From: a virus
Virus record (IMG/VR): IMGVR_UViG_3300046371_000190
Location: 1-34,611 of that record
Length of the DNA stretch: 34,611 nt
Reading direction: 5' to 3' (one strand)
Each line of letters begins with the position of its first letter. Positions within the stretch are counted from its first letter, which is position 1. Shown here piece by piece: positions 5,882-13,083 of this stretch. The translations under genes were made by a program, and so were the position numbers. The notes beneath the pieces are model-generated. The model was not told the DNA's origin, searched no databases, and saw only the letters and a program-made list of their open reading frames with translations.

Positions 5882-7274
5882 AGCCAACCCGTTTGACGAC
5901 TTCGTTGTCGAGTATTACGACGACCCCGTGCGCTTTGTGCGCGAGGTGCTTGGCGCCGACCCGCTGCCATATCAGGCCGAGTTTCTGGCTGCCATTGCGT
6001 CGGGCGAGCGCAAGATCAGCGTGCGCTCTGGGCATGGCACCGGCAAGTCCACGTCTGCCTCTTGGGCGATGCTGTGGTTCCTGTTTCTGCGTTTCCCGAA
6101 TAAGGTTGTCGTCACCGCGCCGACATCTGGCCAGCTCTTTGACGCGTTGTTCGCGGAGATGAAGCGGTGGATCAACGAGCTGCCGCCTAATCTGAAGGAC
6201 ATGGTCACGGTGAAGTCTGACCGCGTTGAGCTTACCGCTGCCGCGTCCGAGGCGTTCATATCGGCCCGCACGTCTCGCGCCGAAACGCCGGAGGCGCTTG
6301 CCGGAGTGCATAGCGAGCATGTGCTGCTGGTCATCGACGAGGCGTCAGGTGTGCCGGAGAAGGTGTTTGAGGCCGCCGCTGGCAGCATGTCTGGCCACAG
6401 CGCCACCACGGTGCTGCTGAGCAACCCCACGCGATCCTCTGGCACGTTTTACGAGAGCCAGACGCGTCTCGCCGGCAGCTGGTGGACGCGCCGCTGGTCA
6501 TGCGTTGACAGCCCGCTTGTCAGCGACGAGTTCGTTGACGAGATGCGCGCGCGCTACGGGGAGGAGAGCAACGCGTTTCGCATCCGCGTGCTTGGCGAGT
6601 TTCCGCTGGCAGACGATGACACGATCGTGCCGTACCACTTGGCCGAGGCCGCGATGCGGCGCGACATCGAGGTTGCGCCGAATACGCGCGCCGTGTGGGC
6701 GATTGATCCGGCGCGCTTTGGCACCGACCGCACCGCGTTCTGCAAGCGCGAGGGCAGCGTGATTACGGAGATCAAGTCGTGGCGCGGCCTCGATCTGATG
6801 CAGACCGTTGGCCGCGTGATGGCTGAATACGATGCGCTGCCCCCGTCGCAGCAGCCCAGCGAGATCCTTGTCGACAGTATTGGCATAGGGTCGGGCGTCG
6901 TGGATCGGATGCATGAGCTTGGCGCCCCCGTGCGCGGCGTGAACGTCGCCGAGGCTCCCTCGATGAAGGAGACGTATAACAACTTGCGCACGGAGCTGTG
7001 GTTCAAGTGCAAGGCGTGGCTGGAGGATCGCAGCTGCAAGCTGCCGAGCGACGACGAGCTGCTGGCTGACCTGACCGGCATCCGCTACGCGTTCACGTCC
7101 TCTGGGAAGATGGCTGCCGAGAGCAAGGACGCCATGCGCAAGCGTGGCCTGCGCTCGCCTGACCTTGCCGACGCCGTGTGTCTGACGATGGCGTCAGACG
7201 CGGCAACGGCCCTGAGCGGGCCGATGTCACGTTGGCGTGGCGCGCTCAAGCGCAACCTGCAGGGGATTGCTTAG
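5874..7274 (+). CDS. Terminase large subunit (packaging ATPase and nuclease)
   Basis: 466 residues from the ATG at 5874, which follows GGAGGTG; the longer frame from 5847 lacks such a site. ATPase: Walker A S-G-H-G-T-G-K-S (K58), T-A-P-T-S-G-Q, Walker B L-L-V-I-D-E-A-S-G (D155/E156), and the coupling-type S-N-P-T at 183-186. Nuclease: D278 in A-I-D-P-A-R, D334 in I-L-V-D-S-I-G-I-G, and D430/D433 in S-P-D-L-A-D-A-V. It drives genome translocation through the portal and cuts packaged DNA. The order and length match complete tailed-phage terminases. The stop is shared in a four-base overlap with the convergent reverse-strand gene. Confidence 0.93.
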   Translation: MSEANPFDDFVVEYYDDPVRFVREVLGADPLPYQAEFLAAIASGERKISVRSGHGTGKSTSASWAMLWFLFLRFPNKVVVTAPTSGQLFDALFAEMKRWINELPPNLKDMVTVKSDRVELTAAASEAFISARTSRAETPEALAGVHSEHVLLVIDEASGVPEKVFEAAAGSMSGHSATTVLLSNPTRSSGTFYESQTRLAGSWWTRRWSCVDSPLVSDEFVDEMRARYGEESNAFRIRVLGEFPLADDDTIVPYHLAEAAMRRDIEVAPNTRAVWAIDPARFGTDRTAFCKREGSVITEIKSWRGLDLMQTVGRVMAEYDALPPSQQPSEILVDSIGIGSGVVDRMHELGAPVRGVNVAEAPSMKETYNNLRTELWFKCKAWLEDRSCKLPSDDELLADLTGIRYAFTSSGKMAAESKDAMRKRGLRSPDLADAVCLTMASDAATALSGPMSRWRGALKRNLQGIA

Positions 7275-7996
7275 GGCTTGTGCGCCTCGATGGCCTGCAG
7301 GCTGTCGAGGACGTCGTACCATGAGTAGTGGCACGAATACTCGACCACGCCCGCATCGACGTATTTGTCGGCGCCGTCGATCCAATACATGTACTGACGG
7401 CCCCCGTCGATATACGTGTCGTATTGGCTTTCGATGGTGAAGCCGAGCTTGGCGGCCAGACGCTTTGCCTTGGCGCGGTCGCTGTCGGCAGGCTGCGCTG
7501 CGCGCTTTGGCTTGGCCGCTGCCATGGGCTTGGTGATCGCGCCCATCGACTGCAGCTCGAACACTTCGGCGACGCGTGCGCGGCGCTTGACGCGCTTGTC
7601 GCGGATCGAAGTGGGATCGCCGAGGATGCCACACACGATGCGGCGGCCCTGCACAAGCTGCCAGTGCCAGCCCGCTACGACCAGAAACACGCGGTCGGCG
7701 GTGCGCTGCTTGACGGTGTGCTTGAGCCACGCCGCCAGCGTCGGGCCTTTGCTGCGGCTCAGCGCGAGGCCGAAGCTTTCGCGCGTGCTGTCGACGCCGC
7801 ACATTTCGAGGGAGCGCTTGACTTCCCATGTGCTGGTGCCGGTGACTGACTTGCGCCCGCTGACGTGACGGATCAGGCGCGCAGCCTCGCCAGTGGTCAT
7901 GCCTGTGATGGCGCTGATGACGGCGGGGCCGCAGTAGCGGTTTTTGTCTGCTTTGGTTTCGCCGTGGTTGATTGATTTGATTTTTAGTTTGGTCAT
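7271..7996 (-). CDS. Reverse-strand protein resembling a papain/C39-type cysteine peptidase
   Basis: 241 residues from the ATG at 7996, which has GGGAGGG upstream; a longer frame to 8056 runs across the promoter. The N-terminal half has the layout of a papain-like fold: N-R-Y-C22-G-P-A-V-I-S-A-I-T-G, an exposed V-S-G-R-K region, then V-A-G-W-H111-W-Q-L-V and a following D127. A Cys-His-Asp order with CGPA is typical of C39-like peptidases, but the family is only inferred. The C-terminal ~60 residues are a separate Tyr/Trp-rich module after a basic Lys/Ala linker. The gene is transcribed against all its neighbours from its own promoter, like a moron. It might process a virion or host protein, or have lost catalysis. 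Confidence 0.6.
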   Translation of the reverse strand: MTKLKIKSINHGETKADKNRYCGPAVISAITGMTTGEAARLIRHVSGRKSVTGTSTWEVKRSLEMCGVDSTRESFGLALSRSKGPTLAAWLKHTVKQRTADRVFLVVAGWHWQLVQGRRIVCGILGDPTSIRDKRVKRRARVAEVFELQSMGAITKPMAAAKPKRAAQPADSDRAKAKRLAAKLGFTIESQYDTYIDGGRQYMYWIDGADKYVDAGVVEYSCHYSWYDVLDSLQAIEAHKP

Positions 7997-8036
7997 ATTG
8001 CCCTCCCGAGCGTTGCGGAGCCGCAGCCCCTGTTGA

Positions 8037-8065
8037 TTTATACCTGACGTTAACATTTTGTTAAC
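8037..8065 (-). promoter_or_regulatory. Promoter of the reverse-strand gene, with GTTAACA dyad operator
   Basis: On the reverse strand TTAACA (8064-8059), a 16-bp spacer and TATAAA (8042-8037). The perfect inverted repeat GTTAACA-TTT-TGTTAAC (8049-8065) covers the -35 and spacer, as a repressor site would. The predicted leader is about 35 nt. Confidence 0.6.
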
Positions 8066-8198
8066 ATAGGTACAACCCCCTAAATGCAGCTATTTGCATT
8101 TTTCCGAAAAAAGTTTACCCTACCCCCACATGGACAAGCGCTCCTGCTCGCGCTATCTATACCTCAAGCGAGTTTCCTCCCTGTCTCGCGCAACTTGG

Positions 8199-8240
8199 CC
8201 CCGCCGCGTTCCTCCCATTGCGCGCGCGGGGTTTCTTTTT
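8199..8240 (+). terminator. Rho-independent terminator, forward strand
   Basis: CCCCGC (8199-8204) with neighbouring CGCG pairs with CGCG and GCGGGG (8221-8231), followed by the T-rich tract TTTCTTTTT (8232-8240). It would stop forward transcription between the terminase block and the small basic gene cluster. The remaining sequence of 8066-8198 has no gene that I can support. Confidence 0.65.
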
Positions 8241-8284
8241 GGCGTTTTAATGTTATTATGCTGGAAGATATAACGGAGGTTACG

Positions 8285-8398
8285 ATGCCAAAAGTTGGAT
8301 CGAAGCACTACGCGTACACGCCCAAAGGTATGGCGAAAGCCAAGGCCGCCGCCAAGAAGTCTGGCAAGAAGGTGTCATACGCGAAGAAAAAGAAGTGA
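8285..8398 (+). CDS. Very basic 37-residue protein
   Basis: Starts at an ATG behind GGAGG (8276-8280), which excludes the longer frame from 8084 that crosses the terminator. The product begins M-P-K-V-G-S-K-H-Y-A-Y-T and is then mostly Lys and Ala, ending K-K-K-K. Small Lys-rich proteins of this type recur beside head genes in podophages and may be packaged with DNA; that role is inference. The stop overlaps the next ATG (TGATG). Confidence 0.7.
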   Translation: MPKVGSKHYAYTPKGMAKAKAAAKKSGKKVSYAKKKK

Positions 8399-8583
8399 TG
8401 TGGACGGCGCTGCTCCTGCTTTGCAGCGTCGAGGGTAATTGCTTTTCGTTTGGCAGCCCTGTGATGCAGAGCGAGAGCCAATGCATACAGTCCATACCGA
8501 GCGGGCTGGAATACGCGCGGCAGATGTTTCCTGCGTACCGCGCAACCGATTATCAATGCGTCCAGTGGGGCGAAGGAGCTTAG
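8398..8583 (+). CDS. Small hypothetical protein with hydrophobic N-terminus
   Basis: 61 residues, coupled to the preceding stop. It opens with a short hydrophobic run (W-T-A-L-L-L-L-C) that could be a weak signal or membrane anchor, and has four cysteines spread along the chain with no clear metal-binding spacing. It ends immediately before the next ATG. I do not recognise it. Confidence 0.5.
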   Translation: MWTALLLLCSVEGNCFSFGSPVMQSESQCIQSIPSGLEYARQMFPAYRATDYQCVQWGEGA

Positions 8584-8730
8584 ATGGCTAAGGGTTTATA
8601 CGCAAACATCCACGCAAAGCGTAAGCGCATTGCTGCTGGGTCTGGCGAGAAGATGCGCAAGGCGGGCAGCAAGGGCGCGCCCACCGCGAAGGCGTTTAAG
8701 AAGGCCGCGAAGACCGCGAAGAAGAAATAG
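8584..8730 (+). CDS. Conserved small basic phage protein (GLYANIHAKRKR type)
   Basis: 48 residues, M-A-K-G-L-Y-A-N-I-H-A-K-R-K-R-I, then G-S-G-E-K-M-R-K-A-G-S-K-G-A-P-T-A-K-A-F and a Lys-rich end. I recognise this small family from many podophages of marine and soil bacteria. Its function is unknown; its basic character and place among head-region genes fit a DNA- or RNA-binding virion component. It starts directly after the previous stop and ends one base before the next ATG. Confidence 0.75.
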   Translation: MAKGLYANIHAKRKRIAAGSGEKMRKAGSKGAPTAKAFKKAAKTAKKK

Positions 8731-8731
8731 C

Positions 8732-9007
8732 ATGGCGCGCACCAAGTCAGAGAAGATCGCAGCAGCGAAGAAGCGCCACGGGTTTACGGCGGTGAATAAG
8801 CCGCGACGCGGTGGACCGAAGAAGTTTGAAGTGCTGGCGGTTGAGGGCGACACGGTGAAGAAGGTTAACTTTGGCGACCCCGCCATGTCCATCAAGAAGG
8901 ATCAGCCGAAACGCAAGTCGTCCTACTGCGCACGCTCCGGCGGCATCAAGGGCAAGTCGAGCAAGCTGAGCGCCAACTACTGGTCGCGCAAAGCGTGGGA
9001 TTGCTGA
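8732..9007 (+). CDS. DUF6321-like small basic protein
   Basis: 91 residues. The core K-K-R-H-G-F-T-A-V-N-K-P-R-R, V-E-G-D-T-V-K-K-V-N-F-G, R-K-S-S-Y-C-A-R-S-G-G-I and S-A-N-Y-W-S-R-K-A-W matches the DUF6321 pattern found in small phage proteins next to head genes. The two conserved Cys (one near the middle, one C-terminal) could be structural. Function unknown. It is the third strongly basic gene in this cluster. Confidence 0.72.
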   Translation: MARTKSEKIAAAKKRHGFTAVNKPRRGGPKKFEVLAVEGDTVKKVNFGDPAMSIKKDQPKRKSSYCARSGGIKGKSSKLSANYWSRKAWDC

Positions 9008-9008
9008 T

Positions 9009-11354
9009 ATGGAGCAGCTTTTTAACTTCTTCAGCAACGGCCAGCAGCGCCGCACCGCGCTTGACGAGCTGTTCGCTGGCTTAGAGCGTTACGTTCCACC
9101 AAACCTACGCCCAGCAGTAGAGACGGTCGCCGAGATGAACCCCGTGCAGGGCCAGATGAACGCGATGACAGCAAGCGGCGTTGTCTTCGATCCCGACCAG
9201 ACTGCGGAGGCGCGCAGGCGCGCTGCGCTTGATATGGGCGTCGAGATGGCGCTTGCACTGACGCCTGCCGCCTTGGCTGCACGCGGGTACCTGACGCCCA
9301 TCCAAGGCGTTATGGAGGGGCTGCTTGGCGGCTCGCCCGCGCAGCAGCAGATCGCAGAGGACGCTGGCAAGCTTGCAGCAGACGCGTCCGGCTTGGCGCG
9401 CTCAGCGATCCAGCTTGATTCCGACATGCTCGGCGAGATATTTCAGCCAGCCGGTGAGGCGCGCTCTGCTGGCGCTGCCGCTACTACGCCAGCCGGTGAG
9501 GTTACGCCATATGCAGATGTGGAAGTGATTGACCCGCGCGATCTTATTGGCGCTAAAATCTCGCCAACGCCTGCGGATCTAACGCGCGCTGGCACATTTT
9601 ATGAGGGCATTGACGCGGCAGGAACAACGCGCAGAACGCCGTTGCAAGGCGGCCCGTTGTTCCCGTTGCAAAAGCAATATTCAGATGCGGAGATTGCTTG
9701 GCTTGTTGATAGCGCAAGTAAAGGATCAACAAAACTTGGCAAAGATAGCGATTTTGTTGCTGTCACTGCAATGTCGCCGCAAGCCCATCAGTCAAATGCG
9801 TCAATTGCTGATGCATATATGGGAACGCTTGAAGCGTATATTCAATCAGGTCGATTGCCAGATGAAAATGTTAAGCAATTAAATGATGTGGTGTCAAATT
9901 TTGGGAAAACTACAGTTGACCCAGAGTTGCAAAAGTTGAGCGGTTTTGTTGGGTTTGATAGCCCATTTTTCAATGAATTTATGCGGAATGCAACATTTCC
10001 GCAGCGGGAAGCCATTTCAAAACTTATGACTTCTCCAAAGGCTATGGCAATTGGTGGCCCTAATTTTCAAAAGGTTTTAGACGCAACAATTCAGCCAGAG
10101 TTTGCCGGAAGTAATCTTGGCGATGCGTTGTTGCTTCTTGAGCTTGATAAAGGTCGTGGCTTGTTAAACTTGGAGTCAGAGGGGCTGCCGACGCATATGT
10201 CTTACGACACTGGGCTTGGAGGTCGTGTTGTAGGGCGTTTTGAAAACCCAGTATCACGCGGCTTATTGTTCCCAAGTTTTGAAGCAGAATATTCATCGCG
10301 GCCAACAATGCTTGATAAATCAGGTAATGTTGACGAAGCGCGCATGGCCTACTCATTTGGGCGCGCTCTGCCATCGGAAAAAGTCACGCCAGAAGGCGCG
10401 AGAAATCTTTTTGAAGCAACGCAATATTACAGCATTGAGCAGCCGCAGCAGGCTCAATTGATTGATCAGGCTTTACGCGGAAACTGGAAAACATCTAGCA
10501 TCCCAAAAACTAAAGGCGGTATTTCTCCTACAGATTTCGAGCGCGCGTTGCTACGCAACCCGTCTCTGCCATCCCTAGAGCCATACACAGCAAAAGATGT
10601 GACTGCCGGTAAAAAGGCTGGCGACTTTGAGGTGTTTCAGCTTGGTGATGCAGATTTGTATTTTGGTTTAAAGAAAAACCCAGATTACACATGGATGAAC
10701 GACGGGAAGCCGATACCTGAGCTTGGCGATAACGAGATTGATCTTGTTGGCGTGATTAGCAACGAGATAGGGGCCAAGGGTGTGGCGTCACCCGCCGTTA
10801 TGGGGAAAGCTATTGAGCAAGGCGCGTCTGTGCTGAACGCATTTGCGGTGCCAAGTAAACGCTTCCCAGAAGGTTTCTTGCCAAACGTTTATGGCGGCTA
10901 TGGATTTAAAGAGCTAAAACGTATACCATTTAGCAAAGAATATTACATTGAAGAGCGCGGCCAAGCCGCGTATGACGATCTTCTGCGTCAGTGGCGATCT
11001 GAAGGCTGGGATGAGGGCCAAGGGTTTCCTGACGTTGTTTTGATGAAATGGAGCGGAACAGATGAACAAAGAGCAAACGCAAGTCAGCGCGTTTTTGAGC
11101 AGGGTTTTGAAGGTTTTGGGGCCGGAAAAGACGTCGGCTCTATCAGATCGGCAGGACAGAATGTTGAGCCAAGCGTACAGACGGCTTCTGGATCGCAAGC
11201 CAGCGGCTCAAATATCGGAAGCGGAAATACGGGGCCAATACGACCTAGTGGTGGAACATCTAAGCCCAGCCGCATACGAAGTGCTGCCACAGAGGTAAGG
11301 CAACTTACCCCAGAGCAGCGCAGAAACCTTGGATTGCTAATGATGGAATATTGA
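9009..11354 (+). CDS. 781-residue cargo-like virion protein with GNAT-like region
   Basis: Residues 1-130 resemble an N-terminal module shared by several podophage virion proteins (R-x-A-V-E-T-V-A-E-M-N-P-V-Q-G, M-T-A-S-G-V-V-F-D-P). Residues about 300-480 resemble a domain of polyvalent cargo proteins (G-R-F-E-N-P-V-S-R-G-L-L-F-P). Residues about 535-690 look like an acetyltransferase-type fold: L-V-G-V-I-S-N-E-I-G-A-K-G-V-A-S-P-A-V-M-G-K, then V-Y-G-G-Y-G-F-K-E-L-K-R. The C-terminus is a low-complexity Ser/Gly tail. From about 9.7 kb the codons become AT-rich, unlike the GC-rich 5' part and the downstream adaptor gene, suggesting an acquired effector part on a resident N-terminus. Enzyme activity and packaging into the virion are inferred. 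Confidence 0.55.
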   Translation: MEQLFNFFSNGQQRRTALDELFAGLERYVPPNLRPAVETVAEMNPVQGQMNAMTASGVVFDPDQTAEARRRAALDMGVEMALALTPAALAARGYLTPIQGVMEGLLGGSPAQQQIAEDAGKLAADASGLARSAIQLDSDMLGEIFQPAGEARSAGAAATTPAGEVTPYADVEVIDPRDLIGAKISPTPADLTRAGTFYEGIDAAGTTRRTPLQGGPLFPLQKQYSDAEIAWLVDSASKGSTKLGKDSDFVAVTAMSPQAHQSNASIADAYMGTLEAYIQSGRLPDENVKQLNDVVSNFGKTTVDPELQKLSGFVGFDSPFFNEFMRNATFPQREAISKLMTSPKAMAIGGPNFQKVLDATIQPEFAGSNLGDALLLLELDKGRGLLNLESEGLPTHMSYDTGLGGRVVGRFENPVSRGLLFPSFEAEYSSRPTMLDKSGNVDEARMAYSFGRALPSEKVTPEGARNLFEATQYYSIEQPQQAQLIDQALRGNWKTSSIPKTKGGISPTDFERALLRNPSLPSLEPYTAKDVTAGKKAGDFEVFQLGDADLYFGLKKNPDYTWMNDGKPIPELGDNEIDLVGVISNEIGAKGVASPAVMGKAIEQGASVLNAFAVPSKRFPEGFLPNVYGGYGFKELKRIPFSKEYYIEERGQAAYDDLLRQWRSEGWDEGQGFPDVVLMKWSGTDEQRANASQRVFEQGFEGFGAGKDVGSIRSAGQNVEPSVQTASGSQASGSNIGSGNTGPIRPSGGTSKPSRIRSAATEVRQLTPEQRRNLGLLMMEY

Positions 11355-11355
11355 T

Positions 11356-11976
11356 ATGCCCATAACAACATACGCAGAGCTGCAATCCAGCATAGGCGAC
11401 TTTCTTGACCGCGATGATCTGACGAGCGTCATCCCGACGTTTATTTCGCTGGCCGAGGCAGACATGAACCGCCAGATACGCCACTGGCGTCAGGAGAAGC
11501 GCGCCACGGCCAACATTGACACGCAGTATAGCGCCGTGCCTGCCGACTTCTACGAGGTTATACGGATGTATATTACCTCGGGCAACACGCAGCCGCTTGA
11601 GCTGCTGAGCCAATTTCAGCTGCTGGAGCGCAAGCAGCGCACGGCCAACGCCACTAACGAGCCGCGCTACTACGCGATTACGGCTGGCGAGATCGAGGTG
11701 TTCCCCGTTCCCGATGGCACATATTCAACGGAGCTGTATTACTACGCCAAGATCGACGCGTTGTCCGATAGCAACACGTCCAACTGGCTGCTGGAATACT
11801 TCCCCGACGCCTACCTATACAGCTCGCTGGTGCATTCTGCGCCGTATCTGAAAGACGACGCGCGCATTGCCGTTTGGGCGTCTTTGCAGGCGAACGCGAT
11901 TGGTGGTATAAATGCAGACAATGATAAAGCGAAATTTGGCGGGTCTGGTCGCCGCATGAAGATAAAGGCGTATTGA
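11356..11976 (+). CDS. Head-tail adaptor (connector) protein
   Basis: 206 residues, one base after the previous stop. The pattern T-Y-A-E-L-Q-S-S-I-G-D-F-L-D-R-D-D-L, F-I-S-L-A-E-A-D-M-N-R-Q-I-R, V-P-A-D-F-Y-E-V and Y-Y-Y-A-K-I-D-A-L, followed by W-L-L-E-Y-F-P-D-A-Y-L-Y-S-S-L, is that of the SU10/P22 gp4-type adaptor family. These proteins dock onto the portal ring and form the upper part of the short tail. It sits far from the portal gene (13 kb), which is not unusual in this phage type. Confidence 0.82.
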   Translation: MPITTYAELQSSIGDFLDRDDLTSVIPTFISLAEADMNRQIRHWRQEKRATANIDTQYSAVPADFYEVIRMYITSGNTQPLELLSQFQLLERKQRTANATNEPRYYAITAGEIEVFPVPDGTYSTELYYYAKIDALSDSNTSNWLLEYFPDAYLYSSLVHSAPYLKDDARIAVWASLQANAIGGINADNDKAKFGGSGRRMKIKAY

Positions 11977-11977
11977 G

Positions 11978-12358
11978 ATGAGCTTCACCAACACCTTCGA
12001 GACAACCGTCCTGACATGGGCGTTCACCACTAACAGCGCGACACGCCCGACCGAGTGGCACACCGCGCTTTACACTGTTGCACCATCTGACACCGGCGGC
12101 GGCACAGAGGTATCCGGCGGGGGCTACGCGCGGCAGGCTACGGCGTTCACCGTGTCAGGCAACACGGCCACAAATAGCGCCGCCGAGGAGTGGCCCGTCG
12201 CCACGGCAGGGTATGGCACCGTTGTTGCTGTGGGGATCTTCGACGCGTCATCTGGCGGCAATCTGCTGGCCTACGCCAACCTGACCGCCAACAAGACGAT
12301 TGACACGGGCGACGTGTTCCGTATTCCTGCGGGCGATCTCGACATCACGCTAGACTAA
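11978..12358 (+). CDS. Gp80-like phage tail protein
   Basis: 126 residues. It starts S-F-T-N-T-F-E-T-T-V-L-T-W-A-F-T and contains W-H-T-A-L-Y-T-V-A-P-S-D-T-G-G-G-T-E-V, the signature of a small beta-rich family annotated as putative tail-fibre protein Gp80. It is almost wholly beta-type with a Gly/Thr-rich middle. The stop overlaps the ATG of the repeat protein, so the two are probably made in a fixed ratio for the same tail structure. Confidence 0.72.
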   Translation: MSFTNTFETTVLTWAFTTNSATRPTEWHTALYTVAPSDTGGGTEVSGGGYARQATAFTVSGNTATNSAAEEWPVATAGYGTVVAVGIFDASSGGNLLAYANLTANKTIDTGDVFRIPAGDLDITLD

Positions 12359-13074
12359 TGACGTATCGCAGCGGCTACGGGCGAAGCACCTACGGCAGCT
12401 ACAACTACGGCTTGGACGGCGCTATCATTGGCGCCGCCTCCATTGTTGCCGTCACGTCTGCCACCGCCGCCGCGTCTGTACGTGTTCGCGGCGCTGCGTC
12501 GATCATCGAGACGGTTACAACCACCGCGTCTGCTGCTGATCGCGTTCGAGAGGGCAGCGCCACCATTGCCGCCGCCGCAACTGTTGCCGCGTCTGCCACG
12601 CGCGTCAGGGAGGCGTCTGCCACGATTGCAGCGTCTGCCAGCGTTACGGCTTCGGCTGAGCGTGTGCATATTGGCTCCGCTTCCGTATCCGCTGCCGCAT
12701 CCGTTGCCGCGTCTGGTCTCAGGGTTCGTGATGGCGCTGCTCTGGTTGCTGTGCAGGCATCCACAGCGGCAAGCGCCGTTGCGGTATATCAGGACAGCGC
12801 CACCGCCGCCTGCGTAGCAACTGTCAGCGCCACATGCAACCGCGTGCAGAGCGACAGCGCGACCATCGTGTGCGCGGCGTCTGTGGTCGCAAATGGTCGC
12901 AAGAAGTGGGAGCCTGAGCCTGACACGCCTGAGACGTGGACGCCTGTTGCGGAAAACAGCAAAACGTGGCAAGATGCAGGCAGCACGCCAGAAAGCTGGG
13001 CGGCTGTATCCCCCACATCGACGGATTGGACACCGGCATCAGCTTCAAGCGAAACTTGGGCCGATGCGGCATAG
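12358..13074 (+). CDS. Repeat protein: eight 20-residue repeats plus Trp-rich tail (virion/tail)
   Basis: 238 residues. After a Tyr/Gly-rich start (S-G-Y-G-R-S-T-Y-G-S-Y-N-Y-G) come eight tandem repeats of exactly 20 residues, consensus R-V-R-x-G-S-A-T-I-A-A-x-A-T-V-A-A-S-A-x, followed by a Trp-rich section with W at roughly 9-11 residue spacing (E-T-W-T-P, K-T-W-Q-D, E-S-W-A-A, T-D-W-T-P, E-T-W-A-D). Alternating small and beta residues suggest a solenoid or fibrous stalk. I do not recognise the family. The place between the Gp80-like protein and the S74 fibre implies a tail or fibre-linker role. Confidence 0.65.
   Translation: MTYRSGYGRSTYGSYNYGLDGAIIGAASIVAVTSATAAASVRVRGAASIIETVTTTASAADRVREGSATIAAAATVAASATRVREASATIAASASVTASAERVHIGSASVSAAASVAASGLRVRDGAALVAVQASTAASAVAVYQDSATAACVATVSATCNRVQSDSATIVCAASVVANGRKKWEPEPDTPETWTPVAENSKTWQDAGSTPESWAAVSPTSTDWTPASASSETWADAA
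12421..12900 (+). repeat. Eight in-frame 60-bp coding repeats
   Basis: Units begin at 12421, 12481, 12541, 12601, 12661, 12721, 12781 and 12841. All keep 60-bp phase, though codons have diverged, so the protein period is under selection. The unit boundary is the Arg-Val codon pair in most copies. Unit 1 and unit 7 are the most divergent. Confidence 0.8.
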
Positions 13075-13083
13075 GAGAATGAC

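Noticed and set aside
7227-7829. Overlapping reverse- and forward-strand ORFs in 7227-7868
   Set aside because: They shadow the cysteine-peptidase-like gene, which has a ribosome site, promoter and coherent motifs.
8084-8284. N-terminal extension of the 37-residue basic gene
   Set aside because: It would cross the rho-independent terminator at 8199-8240; the ATG at 8285 has its own GGAGG.
12355-12972. 205-codon reverse-strand ORF and a CRISPR-like look to the repeats
   Set aside because: The 60-bp units are contiguous coding repeats without spacers, and the antisense frame is a Gly/Arg/Cys-rich shadow. Not a CRISPR array.
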